Positions 22,330-29,657 of a stretch of DNA of 39,174 bases are shown here, one piece after another (positions within the stretch are counted from its first letter, which is position 1; each line of letters begins with the position of its first letter). A program made the translations under genes and the position numbers. The DNA lies in the NCBI GenBank assembly GCA_024404195.1, contig JAKSQJ010000008.1, positions 1 through 39,174 on the forward strand, in the 5' to 3' direction. Source of the DNA: Clostridia bacterium. Its GTDB lineage: Bacteria > Bacillota > Clostridia > Oscillospirales > Acutalibacteraceae. Below the pieces are notes generated by a model. The model saw only the letters and a list, made by a program, of their open reading frames with translations. It made no database searches and was not told where the DNA came from.

Positions 22330-23214
22330 ATGAAGAATACTATTTTTGAGGGTGCCGCAACGGCGATAGTAACCCCTTTTAAGAACGGAAAAATTGATTA
22401 TGAGGCATTTGACCGCCTTGTAAACTTTCAGATAAGCGAGGGAATAAATGCCATCGTGGTTGCCGGAACAACCGGCGAGGGCTCAACCCTTACCGATGCC
22501 GAGCATAAGGAACTTATTAAGCATTGTGTTGAGGTTGTAAATAAGCGAGTTCCCGTTATCGCAGGGACCGGCTCAAACGATACCGCATACGCAATAGAGC
22601 TTTCAAGATATGCTCAAAGTGTCGGCGCCGATGCGCTTTTGCTTGTAACGCCTTATTATAATAAGGCAACCCAAAACGGACTTTATGTGTCTTTTAAGGC
22701 GGTTGCCGACAGTGTTGATATACCCTGTATTCTTTATAATGTTCCGTCAAGAACGGGTTGCAATATTAAGCCCGAAACGGTTTTGAGACTTGCTGAACAT
22801 AAAAATATCGTTGCAATTAAGGAGGCAAGCGGAGATATTTCTCAGGTTGCCGAAATTGCCCGTTTGGCAGGGGATAAAATTGATATTTATTCGGGTAATG
22901 ATGACCAAGTTGTGCCTATTTTGTCGCTCGGCGGAAAGGGTGTAATTTCGGTTTTGTCAAATATTTGCCCTAAAGATACTGCTTTAATGTGTAAAAGCTT
23001 CTTTGACGGGGAGGTTAATAAAGCAAGACAGTTGCAACTTAAATATTTGCCCCTTATAAATGCGCTCTTTTGCGAGGTTAATCCCATACCTGCAAAGTGC
23101 GCCGTTTCAAAGTTGGGTTACGGCGAAAATTCTCTTCGTTTGCCCCTTACGGTAATGGAGGAAGCCAACCAAAACAAACTGTTTGCGGCTATGAAGGAAA
23201 ATAATCTTATTTGA
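22330..23214 (+). CDS. dapA: 4-hydroxy-tetrahydrodipicolinate synthase
   Basis: This 294-residue TIM-barrel enzyme condenses pyruvate with aspartate semialdehyde, the first step committed to lysine and diaminopimelate. The sequence shows GTTGEGSTL (residues 46-54), TPYYNKATQNG, the catalytic YNVPSRTG with Tyr136, and VAIKEASGD with the Schiff-base Lys164. Length is exactly typical. AGGAG precedes the ATG. It lies behind the lysine riboswitch and 18 bases before ddh. Confidence 0.97.
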   Translation: MKNTIFEGAATAIVTPFKNGKIDYEAFDRLVNFQISEGINAIVVAGTTGEGSTLTDAEHKELIKHCVEVVNKRVPVIAGTGSNDTAYAIELSRYAQSVGADALLLVTPYYNKATQNGLYVSFKAVADSVDIPCILYNVPSRTGCNIKPETVLRLAEHKNIVAIKEASGDISQVAEIARLAGDKIDIYSGNDDQVVPILSLGGKGVISVLSNICPKDTALMCKSFFDGEVNKARQLQLKYLPLINALFCEVNPIPAKCAVSKLGYGENSLRLPLTVMEEANQNKLFAAMKENNLI

Positions 23215-23232
23215 TAAAGAAGGAAAAATCTT

Positions 23233-24210
23233 ATGAAAATCGGTATTTACGGATACGGAAATTTAGGCAGAGGCGTTGAGGCGGCTTTATATAATGCCGA
23301 AGATATGGAGGTTTTCGGAATTTTTACGAGGCGTTCGCCCGACTCGGTTAAAAGTGTTTACGAAACAAAGGTGTATCCTGCAAACGATGTGTTAAAATAT
23401 AAAAACGATATTGATGTTATGATTATCTGCGGCGGAAGTGCGACCGACCTTCCGACAATGACACCCGACCTTGCAAAGGATTTTTGCGTTGTTGACAGTT
23501 TTGATACTCACGCAAAGATAGGCGAACATTTCTTAAATGTTGATGCCACCGCAAAAAGCGGTAATAAAACCGCCGTTATTTCGGTTGGTTGGGACCCGGG
23601 ACTTTTTTCTATTGCAAGAATATATGCAGGTGCGGTATTGCCGAACGGCAAGGATAATACTTTTTGGGGCAGGGGGGTAAGTCAAGGCCATTCCGACGCC
23701 ATAAGAAGAATTGAGGGTGTTGCCGATGCCCGTCAATATACCGTTCCAATTGAGGAAACCGTTAAAAAGGTAAGAAGCGGCGATATGTCAGATTTTACCG
23801 CAAGGCAGAAGCATTTAAGAGAATGTTATGTTGTGGCAAAAGAGGGCGCCGATAAGCAAAGAATAGAAAAAGAAATAAAGGAAATGCCTAATTATTTTGC
23901 CGATTATGATACGGTTGTAAACTTTATTTCCGCCGAAGAACTCAAAAAAAATCATAATGCTTTACCTCATGGCGGAACGGTTATAAGAAGCGGCAGCACA
24001 GGCAAGAATAACGAGAACAGCCATACGGTTGAATATAGCTTAAAGCTTGATTCAAACCCCGAATTTACCGGAAGTGTTTTGGTTGCATTCGCAAGGGCAA
24101 TAAAGCGAATGAACGATAAGGGCGACTTTGGATGCAAAACCGCATTTGATATTCCCCCCGCTATGCTTTCGCCCCTTTCGGACGAGGAATTAAGACATAG
24201 TTTGTTATGA
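23233..24210 (+). CDS. ddh: meso-Diaminopimelate D-dehydrogenase
   Basis: The 325-residue protein opens with the NADP-binding GYGNLGRGVE (about 6-15) and continues with IFTRRSPDSVKS, ICGGSATDLPTMTP, SVGWDPGLFSIARIY, FWGRGVSQGHSDAIRRI and GVADARQYTVPIE, all strong Ddh markers. It reductively aminates tetrahydrodipicolinate to meso-diaminopimelate with NADPH and ammonia, replacing the four-enzyme succinylase or acetylase routes. Its position after dapA under lysine control fits the short dehydrogenase pathway. dapB and lysA are not in the window. Its stop codon lies within the start of a large inverted repeat. Confidence 0.95.
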   Translation: MKIGIYGYGNLGRGVEAALYNAEDMEVFGIFTRRSPDSVKSVYETKVYPANDVLKYKNDIDVMIICGGSATDLPTMTPDLAKDFCVVDSFDTHAKIGEHFLNVDATAKSGNKTAVISVGWDPGLFSIARIYAGAVLPNGKDNTFWGRGVSQGHSDAIRRIEGVADARQYTVPIEETVKKVRSGDMSDFTARQKHLRECYVVAKEGADKQRIEKEIKEMPNYFADYDTVVNFISAEELKKNHNALPHGGTVIRSGSTGKNNENSHTVEYSLKLDSNPEFTGSVLVAFARAIKRMNDKGDFGCKTAFDIPPAMLSPLSDEELRHSLL

Positions 24211-24532
24211 TAAAATTAAAGCTCACGGAAAGGGCAGGGCAAGATAGGGAGAATAAGGTTTTGAACGGCAAAATTTACGCACTCACTTGTGAAAAAACCT
24301 TGTAATACGACAGTATTACTGCATTTTTTCACTTGCGCTCTGCACAAAATTTTGCTCGGACAAAACTGCTTTGCATCCGAAAACTGTCATTTTTCGGTAA
24401 AGAACGATGCATAAAATAGCCGACATACTGGCGTATGTCGGCTATTTTTAAAGAAGTTATTTGCCAAAAATGGCGTTTTGGGACTTGTTATCCCTATCTT
24501 GCTCTGCCCAAATCCGTGAGCTTTTTTGTCAT
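24206..24532. repeat. Large nested inverted repeat, MITE-like or structured RNA element
   Basis: The left arm (24206 to about 24250) and right arm (about 24488 to 24532) are near-perfect reverse complements over some 40 bases: TGA(T/C)AAAA, AAAGCTCACGGA, GGGCAG(G/A)GCAAGATAGGGA, then (A)AAG. Inside is a second imperfect inverted repeat of about 40 bp (24269-24355, GCAAAATTT...AAATTTTGC with TGAAAAAA...TTTTTTCA). A small stem TCGGA...TCCGA (24356-24380) and a terminator-like hairpin at 24415-24446 follow. It fills the 318-base gap between ddh and the Crp/Fnr gene and includes both stop codons. No ORF or transposase is inside. It could be a non-autonomous mobile element or a structured RNA. Confidence 0.75.
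24415..24449. terminator. Bidirectional terminator-like hairpin inside the inverted repeat
   Basis: AATAGCCGACATAC pairs perfectly over 14 bp with GTATGTCGGCTATT, loop TGGC. TTT follows on plus and TTTTATG on minus. It probably ends both ddh and Crp/Fnr gene transcripts. Confidence 0.8.
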
Positions 24533-25194
24533 TTAAGTAGCTTAAATGTGTTTTTGTAAAAATCAATTTTGCCTTCGCTTTTAAGCTTTGAAAGTTCTCT
24601 TGAAAGCGAGGCTCTGTCCGAGCCGATATATGTTGCAAAATCTTCTCTGTTAAACGGAATGGAAAATGCGCCGCCGCCGTTTTGATTTGAAAGATAGGAA
24701 AGATAGGTTAAAATTTTATCCCTTAATTTTATCTTTGAAAGGACCTGAATGCGAACATTCATAGCAAGAGTTCTCTTCGCAAGCATAGTCATAAATCGGT
24801 TTTTTATATCGGTTATTCGGCGGTTTTCCGAATTTTCAAAAAGACAGTCGGGGCAAAGCATTAAAACACCGCAATTTTCGGTTGCCGTAACATAAACGGG
24901 GGAATTTGCAAGTTTAAGATAACAAATTGACTCGCCGAAGGTGTTGCCGGGGTTTATATCCGCCATAATCATTTCGTTGCCGTCAATATCAACGGTGCAG
25001 GCATTGGCGGTGCCGAAAAGAAGAAGCCCGAAACGGTTAAATTTTTCTTCGCTTCGCAGTATTGTTTCGCCCTTGCCGAATTCCTTGTATTTTGCCCCTA
25101 AAATATCCAATGTTTCAAAGATTTCTCTTTCGTTTTTGCCTGCAAAAAGGGGGCATTCTTTAATAATATTTAAGTGTTTTTTGTCAATTACCAT
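24529..25194 (-). CDS. Crp/Fnr family transcriptional regulator
   Basis: An N-terminal cyclic-nucleotide-binding beta-roll (about 1-120: GKGETILRSEEKFNRFGLLLFGTANA, GNTFGESICYL) is joined by a long helix to a winged helix-turn-helix, FNREDFATYIGSDRASLSRELSKLKSEGKI (split here for length: FNREDFATYIG, then SDRASLSRELSK). There is no Fnr-type N-terminal Cys cluster, so oxygen sensing by an iron-sulfur centre is unlikely and the ligand is unknown. ATG 25194 follows AAGGGGA; the longer frame reading upstream has no ribosome binding site. The gene is monocistronic and its stop is embedded in the large inverted repeat. Confidence 0.9.
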   Translation of the reverse strand: MVIDKKHLNIIKECPLFAGKNEREIFETLDILGAKYKEFGKGETILRSEEKFNRFGLLLFGTANACTVDIDGNEMIMADINPGNTFGESICYLKLANSPVYVTATENCGVLMLCPDCLFENSENRRITDIKNRFMTMLAKRTLAMNVRIQVLSKIKLRDKILTYLSYLSNQNGGGAFSIPFNREDFATYIGSDRASLSRELSKLKSEGKIDFYKNTFKLLK

Positions 25195-25234
25195 ATTTTC
25201 CCCTTTATAATATTTCTTAAAAGTATTTTTACAT

Positions 25235-25263
25235 AATATAGCATAACAAATACATTTTTTCAA
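25235..25263 (-). promoter_or_regulatory. Promoter of the Crp/Fnr gene
   Basis: On the minus strand TTGAAA (25258-25263) and TATATT (25235-25240) are 17 bases apart, giving a leader of about 35 bases. Confidence 0.65.
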
Positions 25264-25332
25264 TAAAAACCCTTTACAAAATACCGAGCGAAAGTTAAAA
25301 TATAGATATAATGAAAACGGCAGGTGAGTATA

Positions 25333-25875
25333 TTGGGCAAACCTTATAATTTAGGTGTTTTGGTCGGAAGATTTCAAATGCTTCATAAGGGGCACGAGGA
25401 AATTATAGAAAAATCCTTGGAGCTTTGCGAAAAAACCGCCGTTTTTATCGGTTCTTCGCAGGAAAGCCGAACGGAAAAAAATCCGTTTTCCTTTGAGGAA
25501 AGAAAAGAAATGCTTAAAACTGTTTTCGGGGATAAAATTATGGTTTTTCCTCTGCCTGATATAGGCGTCGGCAATAATTCCGCCTGGGGCGAATATGTTA
25601 TAAAAAATGTTGTCGGTGTTTTGGGTCAAAAGCCCGATTTGTTAGTTTCGGGTGAGGAAGAACGGCGAAATACCTGGTATGACGGACAAAACATAAAGCA
25701 GATTTTTATTGAAAAAACCGTAGATATTTCCGCTTCAAGATTAAGAGAGTATATAATAAACGGTGATAGCGAAAACTTCAAAAAATATACAAACGAAAAG
25801 CTTTGGGATAAATATCCGTTTATAAGGAATACAATACTTTCTTCAAAAGACAATACCGATACGAAAAGTATATAA
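25333..25875 (+). CDS. Nicotinamide-nucleotide adenylyltransferase-like nucleotidyltransferase
   Basis: The cytidylyltransferase-type motif GRFQMLHKGH (residues 12-21) and the C-terminal ISASRLREYI (ISxTxxR type) define an adenylyltransferase that would join NMN or a related nucleotide to AMP with release of pyrophosphate. FIGSSQESRTEKNPFSFEER is the family's NPF..R segment. It resembles NadM/NadR-type NMNATs more than NadD, so a role in NAD salvage is likely. I prefer the TTG at 25333 because AGGTGAG stands just before it; a GTG at 25324 lies inside that site. It ends in a terminator shared with the convergent Vat-like gene. Confidence 0.82.
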   Translation: MGKPYNLGVLVGRFQMLHKGHEEIIEKSLELCEKTAVFIGSSQESRTEKNPFSFEERKEMLKTVFGDKIMVFPLPDIGVGNNSAWGEYVIKNVVGVLGQKPDLLVSGEEERRNTWYDGQNIKQIFIEKTVDISASRLREYIINGDSENFKKYTNEKLWDKYPFIRNTILSSKDNTDTKSI

Positions 25876-25899
25876 AAACCGCCTTTAATGGCGGTTTTT
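25874..25899. terminator. Bidirectional terminator between NMNAT-like and Vat-like genes
   Basis: AAAAACCGCC and GGCGGTTTTT form a 10-bp stem with a TTTAAT loop. The stem overlaps the ends of both convergent genes. Confidence 0.88.
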
Positions 25900-26538
25900 G
25901 TTTAGGTCTTCAATGATTTTTTCTTTGACTGTCGCTGTGTCCTTGCTTGTAAGAATGGGTATAATTTCCGTGATTTTCTCAATGGGCTTATCCCACCATT
26001 TCCATTTAAGCAGAAGCTCGGTAAGCTCTACGGTAAATCTTTTGCGGATTTGTTTTGCAGGATTTCCAGCAACTATTGTGTATGGTTCAACATCTGTGCC
26101 GACAACGCTGTTTGCGCCGATAATTGCGCCATGACCTATATTAACACCCGGAAGTATGGTTGCATTTTGCCCTATCCAGACATCGTTACCTACTATTGTG
26201 TCGCCTTTAAGAGGCATATTTTCGGGTGCAGGTGTTTCGGCGCCGAAACCCTCAATGGTAAAAAACGGATATGTTGAAACCGAGTTCATCTGATGGTTTG
26301 CGCCGTTCATAATAAATTCAACACCGCTTCCGATTTGACAAAACTTTCCGATAATAAGCTTATCGTTGTTCCAATCATATAGATAACTTACATGGCTTTC
26401 AAAATCGCTGTCGGCAATATACGAATAATCGCCGACTGAAATATGCGGATTATTAACCGTAGGTTTAATAAATATTTCCTTTTTGTATCCCTTTATAGGA
26501 TATACTGTCATCGGATTAGGCAGGTCGTTTTTGTTCAT
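25885..26538 (-). CDS. Vat/CatB-type xenobiotic O-acetyltransferase
   Basis: This 217-residue left-handed beta-helix protein has hexapeptide repeats (VGDYSYIADSDFE; LIIGKFCQIGSGVEFIMNG; VGNDVWIGQNATILPGVNIGHGAIIGANSVV). It carries the catalytic His82 in GANHQMNSVSTYPF, followed by PYTIVAGNPAKQIRKRF. The family includes streptogramin A acetyltransferases (Vat) and type B chloramphenicol acetyltransferases, along with many chromosomal members of unknown substrate. Resistance is not shown by sequence alone. It starts 5 bases after the stop of the phosphatase gene, behind AAGGATG, so the two are cotranscribed. Confidence 0.88.
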   Translation of the reverse strand: MNKNDLPNPMTVYPIKGYKKEIFIKPTVNNPHISVGDYSYIADSDFESHVSYLYDWNNDKLIIGKFCQIGSGVEFIMNGANHQMNSVSTYPFFTIEGFGAETPAPENMPLKGDTIVGNDVWIGQNATILPGVNIGHGAIIGANSVVGTDVEPYTIVAGNPAKQIRKRFTVELTELLLKWKWWDKPIEKITEIIPILTSKDTATVKEKIIEDLNKNRH

Positions 26539-26543
26539 TTTTT

Positions 26544-27002
26544 CTACATCCTTTTTGTAAAATACTCTGTTAAAGCGGTTACGCCCCTTAAAATATCTTT
26601 GTATGTTCTGTTAAAATCACCGCTGTAATACGGGTCGGAAACATCGGCGTTTGTGCCGTCAAAGCTTAAAAGTTTTCGTATTTTATTTTTAGGGTCGGCA
26701 GGGAATATTCTGCGGATATTAAAAAGATTATTTTCGTCCATAACGATAAATAAGTCATATTTATCATAATCTTCGCTTTTTAATTTTACCGCATAATGCT
26801 CATCAAAAGGAATACCGTTTTCTTTTAGTATTCTTTTTGCAGGGGGATAAATAGGGTTACCTATTTCCTCATAACTTGTTGCGCTTGAAGAAACGGTAAA
26901 TTCGTTTTGCAAACCTTTGCTGTTCGCAATATGCTTAAAAAGTATCTCCGCCATGGGACTTCGGCATATATTACCGTGACAAACAAACATTATTTTTATC
27001 AT
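26544..27002 (-). CDS. Low-molecular-weight protein-tyrosine phosphatase
   Basis: The P-loop CHGNICRSPMAE (C8 to R14) is the signature of the family, and SDPYYSGDF supplies the general-acid Asp near residue 122. At 152 residues the length is typical. Such enzymes dephosphorylate tyrosine or arginine residues in the cytosol. GGAGG lies just before ATG 27002, and a consensus promoter faces the ncRNA promoter across a 7-base gap. The Vat-like acetyltransferase is the second gene of this pair. No tyrosine kinase or capsule gene is nearby to suggest a substrate. Confidence 0.93.
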   Translation of the reverse strand: MIKIMFVCHGNICRSPMAEILFKHIANSKGLQNEFTVSSSATSYEEIGNPIYPPAKRILKENGIPFDEHYAVKLKSEDYDKYDLFIVMDENNLFNIRRIFPADPKNKIRKLLSFDGTNADVSDPYYSGDFNRTYKDILRGVTALTEYFTKRM

Positions 27003-27033
27003 TTTTGCCTCCGAAAACGGCTATTTTGTAAAC

Positions 27034-27062
27034 ATTATACATTTTTTTGAAAAAAATTTCAA
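27034..27062 (-). promoter_or_regulatory. Promoter of the phosphatase-acetyltransferase pair
   Basis: On the minus strand TTGAAA (27057-27062) and TATAAT (27034-27039) are 17 bases apart. Confidence 0.8.
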
Positions 27063-27069
27063 ATAATTG

Positions 27070-27097
27070 TTGACATTTCTGAAATATGCGTTATAAT
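27070..27097 (+). promoter_or_regulatory. Promoter of the ncRNA candidate
   Basis: TTGACA (27070-27075) and TATAAT (27092-27097) with a 16-base spacer form a strong promoter with no protein gene downstream on this strand for over 1 kb. Confidence 0.85.
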
Positions 27098-27103
27098 ATA
27101 AAT

Positions 27104-27281
27104 GAAAAAATGTGAATTTGAGATTTGTTCCGCTTATATGGAACAGTTTTCACTATAAATTCGGTCAGCCAAAGACCAAAGAACTCATGGTTTGAAGATC
27201 TGTTACTGTTCTGGGCAAACAATAATAAGATCAAACCGAAAAACAACCGCTATAGTCGTTTGACTCTGGCGGTGTTTTTTT
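27104..27281 (+). ncRNA. Candidate structured non-coding RNA, about 178 nt, family not recognised
   Basis: A consensus promoter and a strong terminator bracket about 178 bases without a credible ORF. Visible stems are TGTTCC/GGAACA (27126-27131 with 27140-27145), GGTC/GACC (27163-27166 with 27174-27177), and GGTTT-gaa-GATCT with AGATCAAACC (27189-27201 with 27228-27237). GTTTT (27146-27150) can pair with AAAAC (27240-27244) to enclose the last two. I could not match it to tmRNA, SRP RNA, 6S RNA, RNase P or a known riboswitch. The downstream gene on the other strand is convergent, so it is not a leader. The rest of the 294-base gap holds the two divergent promoters. Confidence 0.65.
27246..27281. 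terminator. Terminator of the ncRNA, also usable by the araC-type gene
   Basis: ACCGCTATAGTC pairs with GACTCTGGCGGT (12 positions, one mismatch and one wobble) around a GTTT loop, followed by GTTTTTTT. On the minus strand the stem is followed by TGTTTTTC. Confidence 0.88.
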
Positions 27282-27296
27282 GCCTATTTTTCGGGT

Positions 27297-28109
27297 TTAA
27301 GTGCTTCGGTATGACGGTGAGACACCGAAAAGTTTAATATATGCCCGATAAAATGTTGAATAGTTTGAAAATCCGCAAAGCTCCGCAACCCTTGTTGAAG
27401 GGTAACCCGCAACGAGCAGTGCTTTCGCCTTGTTAAGCCGTTTGTTAAGGATATAATCCCAGGTTGAAATACCCGTGTTTCGGTTGAAAATCTGATTTAA
27501 TTTTGAACGGCTTATGTAAAACCTCTCGCAAAGCATATTAAGATTAAGCGGTTTTTCAAGATTATCGTTTACATATCTTATAATCTGGCTGTCAAGCGAA
27601 TCGGTAAAGGGAACCTCCAAAACAATATCGGAATTGAAAATATCGGCAATTTCCGATAAAATCATAAAAAGATTTGAATAAATATTAACCTCGTTGCTTT
27701 TTGAAGGGGTTACCATATCCATAAAATATTTGCTGTATGCTTTATCCTTGAAACAGGATGCGCAATACTGATTTTTTTGACCTGATTTTCTGTTGTAAAA
27801 ACAGCTTTTGATATAATCTTTTCCATCAAATTTTGCGAATGTTTCGGGGTCAAAATTTATAACTATCCTTTCGTAAGGAAAGTTCGGGTCAACCTCAAAA
27901 TAATGCGGCTCATTGGGTCTTATTAAAAAAACATCGCCCTTTGATGCAACATAAATACTGTCGTCAATATGGATTTTTATGTCGCCGCTTAAAAAATAAT
28001 AAAGCTCGGCGTTAAGGTGGGTATGCAGGAAACAAAGCTCACGGCTCATCGGAAAATCGTATTTATGTTCAACCCTTATATCTTTGTTTTCAAAATAAAA
28101 ATCTTTCAA
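27297..28109 (-). CDS. AraC family transcriptional regulator of the galacturonate locus
   Basis: An N-terminal cupin-like sensor (HTHLNAELYYFLSGDIKIHI, KGDVFLIRPNEPHYFEV) precedes two helix-turn-helix units, NLNMLCERFYISRSKLNQIF and STRVAELCGFSNYSTFYRAY, the standard AraC/XylS C-terminus. I take the TTG at 28109 as start because GAGGTGAG stands 5 bases before it, giving 270 residues. The longer frame reads back across the promoter. It is divergent from the GH4-uxaBAC operon with repeated TTTGCAAT sites between, so it most likely controls that operon and itself. The inducer is presumably a uronate, which is inference. Confidence 0.88.
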   Translation of the reverse strand: MKDFYFENKDIRVEHKYDFPMSRELCFLHTHLNAELYYFLSGDIKIHIDDSIYVASKGDVFLIRPNEPHYFEVDPNFPYERIVINFDPETFAKFDGKDYIKSCFYNRKSGQKNQYCASCFKDKAYSKYFMDMVTPSKSNEVNIYSNLFMILSEIADIFNSDIVLEVPFTDSLDSQIIRYVNDNLEKPLNLNMLCERFYISRSKLNQIFNRNTGISTWDYILNKRLNKAKALLVAGYPSTRVAELCGFSNYSTFYRAYIKLFGVSPSYRST

Positions 28110-28128
28110 TTTTCTCACCTCTTGGCTT

Positions 28129-28157
28129 ATTATACTATAAAAATAACCGATTTGCAA
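28129..28157 (-). promoter_or_regulatory. Promoter of the AraC-type gene
   Basis: On the minus strand TTGCAA (28152-28157) and TATAAT (28129-28134) are 17 bases apart. The -35 box coincides with the first TTTGCAAT repeat, which would allow autoregulation. Confidence 0.75.
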
Positions 28158-28198
28158 TATAAACGGCAATTATTTGCAATTTAATTACAATTTGTAAT
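28151..28198. promoter_or_regulatory. Repeated operator sites, probable AraC-type binding region
   Basis: TTTGCAAT occurs at 28151-28158 and 28173-28180, and TTTGTAAT at 28191-28198. The last is half of a 7-bp inverted repeat ATTACAA-T-TTGTAAT (28184-28198). The first two starts are 22 bases apart, about two helical turns. The operon side has only a poor promoter (TTGTAA with TATGAT at a 19-base spacer), as expected for an activator-dependent start. Confidence 0.6.
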
Positions 28199-28248
28199 GT
28201 GATACAATATATAGTGTATGATATAGATAAAATAAGAGAGGTATTCTT

Positions 28249-29646
28249 ATGAAGTATGTAAATAATAAAGCCGAAGGTGTAAAACTTGCATATATCGGCG
28301 GCGGCTCACGCGGTTGGGCTTGGACATTTATGAGCGAACTTGCTTTGCAGAGCGATGTTGAGGGCGATGTATATCTTTATGATATTGACTTTGACGCCGC
28401 AAAGAAGAACGAAATTATCGGTAACAAGTTTAATGAGTCCGAAAAATGCAACGCAAAGTGGAACTATAAGGCAGTTGAAACAATAGGCGAGGCATTAACG
28501 GGTGCCGACTTTGTTGTTATTTCCATTTTGCCCGGAACTTTTAAGGAAATGCAGTCGGATGTTCATGCTCCGGAAAAATACGGCATTTATCAGTCGGTAG
28601 GCGATACGGCAGGTCCCGGCGGAATTGTCCGCGCCATGAGAACCGTTCCGATGTTTGAATACATAGCAGAACAAATAAAGGAGTATTGCCCCGATGCTTG
28701 GGTTATCAACTATACAAACCCGATGACCATCTGCGTTAAGACACTTTACCGAGTATTCCCCGAAATCAAGGCATACGGTTGCTGTCACGAGGTATTCGGA
28801 ACTCAAAAGATTTTAGTTCATATCCTTAAAGAAATGTTCGGTATTGAAAATATTGACCGTCATGAAATCAAGGTTAATCCCATTTCAGTAAACCACTTTA
28901 CCTGGCTTACCGAGGCAACATATAAAAATATGGACTTATTCCCGATTTACCGTGAATTTGTTGAGAAGCACCCCGAGGGTATTGATAAGGGAACTCCCGT
29001 TGATGATAACTGGTTTAACCGTGCCGCAGGTAAAACCTGCGAAAAGGTTAAATTTGATTTGTTTAAGAGATACGGCTATATTGCCGCTGCGGGCGACCGT
29101 CACCTTTCGGAATTTTGCGAGGGTAAATGGTATCTTGAAAACCCCGAAAGAGTTGAGGAAATGGGCTTTGCTTTAACTCCCGTTGCCGCACGCCTCCAAG
29201 ACCTTGAAAAGCGACTTCAAAAGAGTGAAAGATTATTAAACGGCGAAGAAGAGCCGGAAATTTATGTTACCGGTGAAGAGGGCGTTAACCAGATTAGAGC
29301 ATTGCTCGGTTTCGGTGACCTTGTAACAAATGCCAATATCCCGAATGTCGGTCAAATCCCGAATCTTCCGCTCGGCGCCGTTGTTGAAACAAATGTAACA
29401 TTCAGAGCAAACTCCATAAAGCCGGTTCTTGCAGGACCCGTTCCGAAGGAGATTTATCCGCTTATTGCCCGTGCTTGCGGTGAGCAGGAGGCATTAAACG
29501 AAGCGATTGCAGAAAGAGATGTAAATAAGATTTTTGAGATTTTCTCAAACGATGCTCTTGTTACCTGTAATCTTGCTGACGCCCGTAAATTATTTGACGA
29601 AATGATAGAGAACACCAAAGAATATTTAACTATGTATAAGTTTTGA
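28249..29646 (+). CDS. GH4 alpha-galacturonidase (LplD-like)
   Basis: This glycoside hydrolase family 4 protein has the NAD-binding AYIGGGSRGW (14-23), VISILPG, GDTAGPGGIVRAMRTVP and NYTNPM. The active-site motif CHEV is at 179-182. In GH4, CHEV has been tied to alpha-galacturonidases such as Bacillus LplD; the Cys and His bind the catalytic metal, and cleavage uses an NAD-dependent oxidation-elimination mechanism. The length of 465 fits. It starts behind AGAGAGG, is divergent from an AraC regulator, and leads uxaB-uxaA-uxaC. Free galacturonate released in the cytosol would feed those enzymes. No secretion signal is present, so substrates must be imported by a transporter not in this window. 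Confidence 0.9.
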   Translation: MKYVNNKAEGVKLAYIGGGSRGWAWTFMSELALQSDVEGDVYLYDIDFDAAKKNEIIGNKFNESEKCNAKWNYKAVETIGEALTGADFVVISILPGTFKEMQSDVHAPEKYGIYQSVGDTAGPGGIVRAMRTVPMFEYIAEQIKEYCPDAWVINYTNPMTICVKTLYRVFPEIKAYGCCHEVFGTQKILVHILKEMFGIENIDRHEIKVNPISVNHFTWLTEATYKNMDLFPIYREFVEKHPEGIDKGTPVDDNWFNRAAGKTCEKVKFDLFKRYGYIAAAGDRHLSEFCEGKWYLENPERVEEMGFALTPVAARLQDLEKRLQKSERLLNGEEEPEIYVTGEEGVNQIRALLGFGDLVTNANIPNVGQIPNLPLGAVVETNVTFRANSIKPVLAGPVPKEIYPLIARACGEQEALNEAIAERDVNKIFEIFSNDALVTCNLADARKLFDEMIENTKEYLTMYKF

Positions 29647-29657
29647 GGATGAATTTT

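Noticed and set aside
24206..24532. Insertion sequence
   Set aside because: There is no transposase or remnant of one, and no clear target-site duplication beyond the arms themselves. Kept only as a palindromic element of unknown kind.
24387..24638. Minus-strand ORF across the inverted repeat and the end of the Crp/Fnr gene
   Set aside because: It crosses two hairpins and overlaps a real gene in another frame, so it is not a cargo gene of the element.
27104..27281. 6S RNA, SRP RNA, tmRNA or a T-box
   Set aside because: I did not see the long rod with central bubble, the GGAAG tetraloop region, the Ala-tRNA-like ends, or the T-box GGTGG/ACCGCG element. The local TGAGAT-TGTTC likeness to 6S RNA is too short.
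27125..27337. Plus-strand 70-residue ORF
   Set aside because: It starts with TTG without a ribosome binding site, runs through the terminator at 27246-27281 and overlaps the AraC gene end. The region is better explained as an ncRNA.
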